From Colius striatus (taxonomy: Eukaryota > Chordata > Aves > Coliiformes > Coliidae), in NCBI RefSeq assembly GCF_028858725.1, contig NC_084761.1, positions 93,831,971 to 93,895,970 on the forward strand: a stretch of DNA of 64,000 nt, given 5' to 3'. The position numbers and the translations under genes are program-made. Below, one piece after another: positions 51,858-60,600 of the stretch (positions are counted from its first letter, which is position 1; every line of letters starts with the position of its first letter). The notes under the pieces were generated by a model. The model did not search any database, had not been told where the DNA came from, and saw nothing but the letters and a program-made list of their open reading frames with translations.

Positions 51858-53029
51858 CCTTCATTCTTCTGTATGTATTGACAACTAGTCTTTGAGACAA
51901 TGTGTTGTCCATGCATAAAAACTACCAGCTATATATAACAAGGGCATACAACATCTACATTGCATGATGTATATATTGTACAGCTGCTGTGACAAAAGCC
52001 TAATACCTAGAATGACCCAAGTATTTGGTAGTTTCAAGTATAGCTTCCTTTGTTCAATATCTTATGACAAATTCCATTTTGTAGGTCTGGTCTTTATATT
52101 AAATATTTAAATCTGAGAAGCAAACATACCTGTTTTTCATTTCAGTGTCTGATGATGAGTATTCCTTCAGGCTACATGCAGTTGCTGATATATTTGACTT
52201 ACTTTCTATTACTTACTAACTTGTTTCCCCTGCTGAAAATGCCAGAGATTACAAAGTTCATCCCATTGCTCATATTCACTGAAGAGACCTTAAGTTTTCA
52301 AGGAACTTGGGCTGCCTGATTTCCACGGGCCCTCACCATAGTGCATGTGAAATTTTTTGTGCTATTTGACTTCATACATGAAATGCATTTGTTTGGATGT
52401 AACAGTAAACAACTGGTCAGTGGACAGTCCTGGAACAAATTAGTGGGAAAAGCTTGGAAAACACATTTAACACAAGTGGGGAACTGGTTTCGAGAAATGG
52501 AAGACATGACCAGAAAATGGTAGAAATATCCCACCTGCAGCTCAATCCCCACTGCTGTTTGATGGAGACTTTTGAAGCTCAAGACATCTCTTGTAATGGG
52601 AGAAACCCCAGAGAAAGCATACACTGACATCACTGTTTTCCAGCAAACCAGATGACTCAACAGGTTCTCGGCCTTCGGTACCTCTCTCATTATTGGCAGC
52701 CTGCCTTCCACAAAGTCTGGTAGGAAAGTGTTGTAGTAAAAGGTGAGTGTGCAGGTCTCCTGAGGTCACTGCTGAATATGACCAGCTAGCTTGTTACCAC
52801 ATCCTCACTTCAACTGCTCGGTTATCTTATGATACTGGATACAGCTTTTCCTAAGACCACACAGGTCTCGCACTGAAAGAACGAGGCATCTGAGGCAAGA
52901 GAAGACATTTGCTTGTAGATAACACCACAGAACTCAGCCCAACCACAACTAGACTGTCTCTAGAGCCTCACATCCTCCCAAGGAACCTCTAGCACATATC
53001 ATTTTTGGCCCCCCAGCATTTTTGGTCAC
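51858..53029. other. Unique sequence upstream of the KDM3A CpG island
   Basis: AT-rich up to about 52.9 kb. A 137-codon minus-strand open frame at 52298-52711 has no recognised family and no splice context. Nothing else is supported. Confidence 0.6.
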
Positions 53030-53340
53030 CCCGAGGCCTACCGCCCCCAACCTCCCATGGCCTCCAACGGAGCAACACAAGATGGCGGCCTGAGGGACAC
53101 TTCCGCCTCGCCCCGGAGCGCGCAGGCGCGGGCGCGGCGCCGCCAGCAGGTGCCGGGACCCGGCCGCAGCTGCGCGTGCGCAGAGGCCGCCCGCAGCGCC
53201 CCCGCAGGTGCACTTTGGCGGTGCGCGCATGCGCAGCAGCGCCGCGCGAGTGCCCCCTCCCCCTGTGCTATATCTGAGTACGCCGCGAACCGCACGTATA
53301 AGCGGCCGTTTCACACCTCCAGCCTCCCCTCAGATCCTTC
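53030..53340. promoter_or_regulatory. Upstream CpG promoter block with YY1 and NRF1 motifs
   Basis: A CpG-dense block separate from the KDM3A core promoter. It contains AAGATGGCGGC at 53079-53089, a textbook YY1 site usually just downstream of a start site. It also has three NRF1-type sites: GCGCAGGCGC (53120-53129), TGCGCGTGCGCA (53171-53182) and GCGCATGCGC (53225-53234). A TATA-like TATAAG is at 53297-53302. These suggest a start of transcription here. Whether it serves KDM3A or an unannotated divergent RNA is not known. Confidence 0.6.
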
Positions 53341-53469
53341 CGCTGGCACGAGAGGCGGCTCTTTTGAGGCTTAAGGCTCAGCTCGCCTGAGGCGGAAGCA
53401 GGAGCGCCAAGGCGCGCTACGGCCTCAAACGTGTTTGTTTTTCCGCCCGGGCTTCGTGGACTTTGGGCT

Positions 53470-53760
53470 TTTCATGGACGTGGGCGGGCTGGCGGACTCC
53501 TTCATTCGAAGGTTGGCGGAAGGATACGGGTTTTTTTTTTTAATCCGCCATCTGCTGAGCAACGGTTTGAGGCGTGGCCAGGGGAGCGGGCGCCGCCCCT
53601 CCGGGCCAATCGCAGCGGGAGGCTTGCGGCGAGCCCCGCCCCGCTGGTGCGGAGCAGCCAATGGGAGGCGGGGATGGAGCGGCGGGGGGCGGCCGCGGGC
53701 CGGGGCGGGGGCTGGGCGCGGGGCTGAGGGGGTGTGTGAGCGAGCGCGGGGCCGAGGAGT
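53470..53760 (+). promoter_or_regulatory. KDM3A: KDM3A core promoter
   Basis: Two CCAAT boxes (53606-53610 and 53658-53662) and GC boxes such as GGGGCGGGGG near 53702 lie just upstream of the inferred first exon. A hypoxia-response core GACGTG lies at 53477-53482. KDM3A is a known HIF-1 target in mammals, so this site is a good candidate for hypoxic induction. A second ACGTG core is at 53429-53433. There is no TATA box next to the CCAAT boxes. Confidence 0.7.
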
Positions 53761-53894
53761 ATCGGTCGCCGCAGCGGCTGTTGAGGGGGGCGGAGGGAAG
53801 TCCTGCCATAGCGGAGCCCGCAGCCTGGGCGCCGTGTGAGCGCGGGGTGCGCCGGGGGGGGGGAAACCGGCGGCAGGGGCCGGGGGGAAAGCAG
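53740..53894 (+). other. KDM3A: KDM3A 5' non-coding exon 1 (inferred)
   Basis: The stretch ends at a near-perfect donor, AGCAG|GTGAGG, at 53894/53895. It contains no ATG, as expected for a leader exon. The start near 53740 is a guess from the CCAAT-box spacing. The leader is inferred to splice to 54158 or 54444. Confidence 0.6.
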
Positions 53895-54461
53895 GTGAGG
53901 GTAGAGGGCAAGGCTGGCGGGTTGCCCGGGCGGGCAGCGTGCGGGAGGGGGGGAGCTGCCGGTCAGGCGTCCCGGAAGCAGCTTGGCCCCGACGCCTTCT
54001 TCTGTGCCTCCTCTTCAGCTGCCGCCTCCCGCTTGGGTTCCTCGGAGGGAGGGAACAAAGAGGCGGCGGAGGCCGGGCAGAGGAGGCAGGGTGGCGGCCG
54101 GCCGAGGTGGAAAGCGCTGGGAGCTGCACTGCAGCAGCTTCTGGTATTCCTTTCCAGCCGCCCCCACTGAGGCAATGATTAACAGGATCATGGGCAAGGA
54201 GGCGTCCTGTGGGTGTCTGAGGGCTCGGCTGAAGCCGCTCGAGAAGCGAGGGAGGGGGTGGGGGGAGGACGGGGAGAGGAAGAAGGAAGCAGCGCTGCTC
54301 CCGCCAGCCTTGGCCCCCGCGGCTCCCCGAGTGGTGAAGCGGGCGGGGGGCGAGCCCTCGGAGCGCAGTCTGCCTGCTGGCTGCCCGCTTCGGCTCTTGA
54401 GCTTTGTTTTGTTTTCTCCTTCCCGTCAATTTCTTCCGTGGAGGCCTCCCGATGAGTTAAA

Positions 54462-54632
54462 ATGGTGCTGAGGCTCGAGGGGAGCTGGTCGCTACTCGTG
54501 GGGAAGAGGTTCCTCAGTCTGTCGGAGGAAGACGACAGGTCGTGGGACACCAATCGCATCTCGGAATGGCCCTGGAAGTCAGGCAGGATCCGAGCGGTTT
54601 CACACACGGACATATCCAAACAGGACCTGAAG
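54462..54632 (+). CDS. KDM3A: KDM3A coding exon 1 (exon 2 of the gene)
   Basis: 57 codons, MVLRLEGSW to DISKQDLK, ending at the donor AAG|GTAACC. The acidic insert SEEDDRSWD is shorter than my recollection of the mammalian equivalent. The start is preceded by an in-frame stop 9 nt upstream. Confidence 0.95.
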
Positions 54633-57600
54633 GTAACCGAGAACTTACAAAGAGACCTTCTAAACCGAGTGTTTACTTGTGACCTGGAAACTTCGTGTGG
54701 GTGCATATGTATACACGTGCTGGTGTTGGGGGAGAGAGGCCTGGGTAATATGCTTGAAAACACGTGCACTTCTGGCTAAAGCCCGCAATTAACTGGCACT
54801 AATGCTGGAAATTACCTCTAACTGTAAACTTACTTTCTTCCACCAGCATTTTGAAAACTTGAGAATTTTATTGCACCTGCTGTGCCTAGCTTTTATTTCT
54901 ATGTATTTCCTACATATAACTTAAGATCTTGTCAGTTGTGAATGATTTTTTTTTGTTTTGTTTCCTAGAGGTAAAACCAAAACACTATGATGTCGTTAGG
55001 ATTGATGACTGGTAGTGAACAAGTAATTCTACTGTCTTGAAAGATGTACCAAGTTCATGTGTGGTGTTGGAGGTTTCTCAGACTCTTCTTGCGTGGTGTT
55101 CACTTCTCACTGATGGAATTACCAGTGGGATTTTTGAGCACACAATCAATTATTGCAAGCTTAGTGTAACTGGTTAACTATGTATTTCTGGTGGAAGTCA
55201 AATGACCTTCACTGTGAGGTCCTTAAGGGGCATTTTGGCAACTGTAGTCAGTAAAACTATTCAACCATGTCTGGGCAATTACTATAGTATACAAAGTCGT
55301 TGCTAAGAAAGAAAAGGTCCTTTGCAGTACTGGCATCTTGTTAGGTGGACCTCTGACTTGTTTCTCTAAGGGACTTTAGTGGCAAGAACAGTACTATCTT
55401 TCAATTAAAACCCTTTCTTTGCCTTTTTTTTTAATGGGAAGAGTTGAGTGACCTCTGATTAACTGAAGCAGCACCTGCTGGTCAAACGAGAAGGAGTTGT
55501 AGGTGTTTTGGTGTCTTGTTTGAAAGTGTCAACTTTTTATGAAGTGTAAGAGCTTATTGTGGATCTGTGGCGGGGGTGGAGCTTTTTCCATCTTCGGCTG
55601 GTGGGGCTGTGCCCTTGCTGGACTTGGAAGGAGGAGGAGAATGTTACTGCTGCAGAAAGCTCTTTCTTCTAAAGACTTTCTCTGAGACTTAAAGGAAGAA
55701 GGAGTAAGTGCCTTTGGGGACTTCATTTTGAGCCTTTTTATGCCGCTGCAAGTGTCTTAATTCTCCAGTAAAAGTAAATGCTTAATCTTCTTGTATAGTA
55801 TCCAGGAGCAAGCTGCAGAAGGGAAGAGCTGTCAATTTATTTTCTTAACTGTAATTTCCTGTTTGTGCAGTCTTGATCCTGCAGACAAAACAAGCCATTC
55901 TAGTTCTGGTACTTGTGTTATTTGCTTATCTCTTTTATTGTTTCTGTGAACTTCAGAAATGACTAAATTCATTTCTGCACCCATTAGTTTTATGACTCCT
56001 GTCTATGGTAATGCTCTTCTGTGTGCCTGCTTTTACTTGCCTTTGCCCTTAGAGGGAAGGTAAACACAAGGGAATGTTTCTAAGGTTTACTCAACTGAGG
56101 CTTCTCTGCTGTTAGGAGAAATTAGTTAAGTGTATTTAGACTTCATGGTTATATTTTATGAGTAGAGAGAGTGATTTTTCTGAGTGGTCATCTCTACCAG
56201 GACATTTCAGTTCTTGTTTTTCGCCAAAGTTATGTTTATGGTCCTTCCCAATCATTTATGGATCTCTCCCTGTTGCCTTTGAAGGAAGGGTAATGCCATC
56301 TCAGAGAAATCAGTAGTTACTGGATTTTTGGCATGAAGAGACAACTGCTTTGCTCTTAGTATAGATGCTTCAGAGATCTGTGAAGATAAACACCAGTAAA
56401 ACCAGGAAGCAAATGGCCTTCTTTACATTATATTAGTCGATCACCTTTGAGTCCTGGCATTTGTGCTTTCAGTAAGAGTCCCTAAGAATAACTTCAGTCA
56501 CTCTTAAGCTGTTTCTCCAGAAATGTTTTCTTCAGGTGCTCTAGAGTTTGTGGAAAATGAATGTGCTGCTGCTGTATTCAGACCTGTAGAGTTTTTAGGG
56601 GATTGTGTGTATTATTCCCTGATTGTAAACACCAGTGGTCAGAGTTAACACATTAAACTGTCCTTGAGCAGCAAAGATCTCTTTGAAATGTGAAGGTTGT
56701 AGAGTTAAATAGGAATATCAATGGTTTCAGTGACAGTAATGATGACAAGCCAGTTAAGGTTGACTATCACTTAAAAAAATACTAGCCTGGGATGCTTCAG
56801 TGATTGCTTGGTTGTGTGACAGAAAGGCAATAGTCCTGATTGCATTACAAGTACTTTTAATGATTTTCTTTTTTTTGGAGGAGATTGGCATTTATCCTTT
56901 TTCATGTTACATGTGTCTGAATGTTATGGTTAATCACTCCTTCACTTTGTTTCCTTTCTGTAGATTTGTGTAGAATTTGATGATGAGTCATGGGAGAAGA
57001 GAAGATGGATAGAAGTCTACAGCCATAAAATGCAAGTGTTCCTTGTGGAGCAAAAGCTGGTACTGGCTGAAAGAAAATCTCAAGGCACTTCCATGTCTCC
57101 TGTCCAGTGGCCTGCAATGGCAAGTATATGCTTAGCTTGACACACTTTGAGTCTGCAGTTCCGTCCTCTAGCGATGTTACTGTTATGTCTGAATTTCTCA
57201 AGTACAGCTTCATTTCTGTACCCTTATGTGTGATCTGATGGGAGACTAAATCTCTTTGTACCCCTAGAGCTAGGTGGAGCTTGTAAGCATTTGGAGTTGG
57301 TACTTCTGTGACTTTACATCCCTCTCAAACCGCTGTTCTACCCATCAGTAATTCCTTCTACCTCTAGTCTCTCATGTTCTTTCTTTTCATGAAATTGCAG
57401 TTAAGAATAGAGAGAAAATGGGTTAATAGTGTGTTTCAAAGGATAGCTGATGTTTTTATCTCAAATTCTTGATTTACTCTGCGTCAAGTACTGTTAATTC
57501 TTCAGTGATTCTTGATCTGAGGCAAAAATAATTTGATTGCCTCTTAAGTGATGTCTGCCTGGCACAGATGACTTGCGAGATCTGGATTTTCTGCCTATAA

Positions 57601-60600
57601 AAACCTGAGCTACACTGTACAAGCCAGAGAACTAAGCTTTCTGTAACTGCTGTGTGTGGCTGCCAGTGCAAATTTGCCAGTAGAAGTGAAGAGGGAACAT
57701 TTCTTAATGTATTCAGCCAGTATAGTTTTACTTGACTACTTTGGGTATTGCAACTCATAAAAGTAGTACAGCAAGTTTACATCTTCCTTTATTTCACAAT
57801 GTTAATTATATTGAAGTTGTAGTCTGTGTTTTAATGCTGTTAACTTGGCTAGGCAAGAAGTATGCAGTGTAATTCATATTGCTGTATTTTAGCTGAGGTT
57901 TTTCTTAAGCAAAGCTAGTCTAAGCAGATATTTATTGGAAGCAGAGCCAAAGAGAATGGGAGAGGAAGTGTAAGGATGAATCCTGAATTTTCTTTCCTGA
58001 CCTGTGCATTAATCTCAATAGGAGACTTTGCTGATACAATGTTCTCAAAACTCTCTTATTTAAACTTAGCTGTTGTCCCTTTCCTGAAAAGTTCTTATTG
58101 GATACTTGTCTTCAGTTTATGCAGAAGGTTTTTCTCATGATGTGTTTGATGTGCCAGTTCATGCAGTGTAGATGTTCCAAAGCTCATTTAGCAGAGGAAT
58201 GATGTAGGATAAAGTAAAGCACAATACTGGAGCTTGCCTTGGCAAAAAGGGTTTTTCTTCCTTTACCACCACACAAGACAGGAGAGAAGGGATCCCAGAA
58301 GAGATGTATAGATGAATTTATTTAAGTCTCAGTCACAGCATTGATTCAAGACTATGGAAGAGTGTTTCTGACAAATGGAATAGCTTTGCACAACTCTTGT
58401 ACTGCCTGGTCTCTCCTGGAGAGACTCTTGTTCCTCTTCTGGTGGTACTGCCCCTTTGACAATGCTGTCATAAAGTAAAACAACAAAGATGAGGAAAGCC
58501 TTTGCTTGATCAGAAACCCAAACACATACTATATCGATATGTTTTTCTATTAAATGGGGCCCAAACATGCCTTTCACGTAGGGAGAGGTTGTCCTTGCCA
58601 CTTCTGATGTTCGAGGCTCCTGGTACCTGCCTGATCAGAGCTGTTAGAGCAGGACTAGCCTTCATTTCACCTTGAGCTTATTACAAAAGAGTTCAGAAGC
58701 TTTTAAAGGATTTTTTTTTCTCATCTGTTCTTTAAGGCCTTTGCTGTGTTTGAACACAACTTTGTCATTCTACTGCAATGATGTAACAACTGTGAGGCTA
58801 CCCAAGTCCTCATATACACCTAAACTAAGGCTTCAGTGTATTATCAGTGTTGCATGAGCTTTGGGAACTTTAAGCCATGCATCAGGCATTCACTGATTTG
58901 CAAGTTATTCCCTCAGGCTGCCATAAGGAGGGCTTTTCATTAACATATCTACAATTAGAACTCTTAATATTAGTAAATTCTTTCATATTGAGAGGACTGA
59001 TTAATGATGTTAGTGACAGCCACCTGGACTGAATTCCTGACTCATTTGAATAAATTGATTTCAAGTGCAGTCTAGTAACTCCTTTGTTAGAAGTTTTGTT
59101 GGAGACTTGCTTTGTTTCAAGAGTTGCATGTAGATGTGATATCTTGAGAGAAATAAAAGCAAAATTAAAATAACTTTGTAAGTGCATATGAGAGATGATG
59201 AGACCTTCTTACTCTGTTCCTAAGAAAATGTTTATTGCTTTTACAGACTTACAAATCCTTGGTGGACAAAGCTGGTTTGGGATCAATGGTTTCAATACGC
59301 TATCTTGGTGAAGAGAGATGTGTTTTTCTTTCTAAAGACCTTTTGACACCCATTCAGGTAACCTTGTATGGCATTGTAAAGGTGGAAGATGAATCTTTTA
59401 TCTTGGTATTTAAGATACAGCAAGTTCATGTAATCTTTGAAACTTCAGATGAGTAGAAAACTTAGAGTAGGTGTTCATTGCTATAACTTGTAAATAATCA
59501 GTTCTGAATGTAATGTCTGTTGATTAAAGACCTTCTGAAGCTGATTCAGGGCATGGTCAATTAAGAGAACTGGGTCAGGGGTTGTACTAGGACAGTTCTT
59601 CAGCTCAGGTACACCAATTTCATCGTGTTGATGATGGGGATAATGCGGGATAGTTTCCCCTTGTTCTTGTGAACGTGACTGTCATTCCTATGAAAGGAGT
59701 TGCCGGGGTGTCTGGAACAAATCTTGCTATTTAATAGAAACACGTTACTTCTAATCCTAAACAAATGAGCAATTGGGCAGGATGTAAATGAGACAGTTGA
59801 ATTTGAATCCTTTTACTGAGCTCCAGGAGGAAAGTTTGTTAGTGAAAATTATATAGAGACCTTGGGTTGAATTAGTTGCCCCATGTAACTGCTTGGTCAG
59901 GCATTTTGAAGAGCACTATCTGCTAATGATAAAGGATTTAACCTTTTCAGGAAACTACTCTCAGACCTATCAACAGTTTGAATAAAACTGGTAATAGATG
60001 GCCCATGTTGAGATTACTAGTTGTGCCATCCTTAGTGTTCTACTTTGACTTATTAACACTCAGCAAATAGAAAACTTCTCTTGGTCAATGAACAGAAGAA
60101 TCACTTAAATTTGAGTTGTAGATTGTTGTCTTGCCTGTGTTGGCTCAATAACAGGGTAGAGATTTCTTCATATAGAAGCCTTATCTCAATACTGCCGTGG
60201 AGAAGATTGCTTTTCTGGCATTTTGAATAAGAGTTTCTTGACTACTTAGCTCCCTATAGATAACAGAGCCTTCTGCTTCCTATAGATAACAGAGCAGTGC
60301 TTGGGCCAAAAACTCACAAAACCTCTCTTTTATTAACACTCTGAACCATTGGTTAAAAAAACCCTCTAACCTTTCAGAATCAATTCTAAATGTTGTCAAG
60401 TAGCTTGTTTTAGATCAGAATAGAGAAAGAAAAACCTGAATAAGTACATGATGCAGAACAGTTAGGAGTTATTTAGATATAGCTGACTGGTTTCATTCAT
60501 ATGAATGATCTATAATGGTGTCTTGATGGACTGGATCTTGGTGCTATCATAAATAGAAACATAAAACTTATTGTATGTGCATTTATATCTGCTCAGGACT

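Noticed and set aside
52298..52711. A 137-codon minus-strand open frame
   Set aside because: It has no recognised family, no promoter or splice signals, and AT-rich composition like its surroundings.
53425..54429. A 334-codon minus-strand open frame opposite the KDM3A promoter
   Set aside because: It is Pro/Arg/Ala-rich and lies wholly in a CpG island, where stop codons are rare. It has no recognisable domain and overlaps the KDM3A leader.
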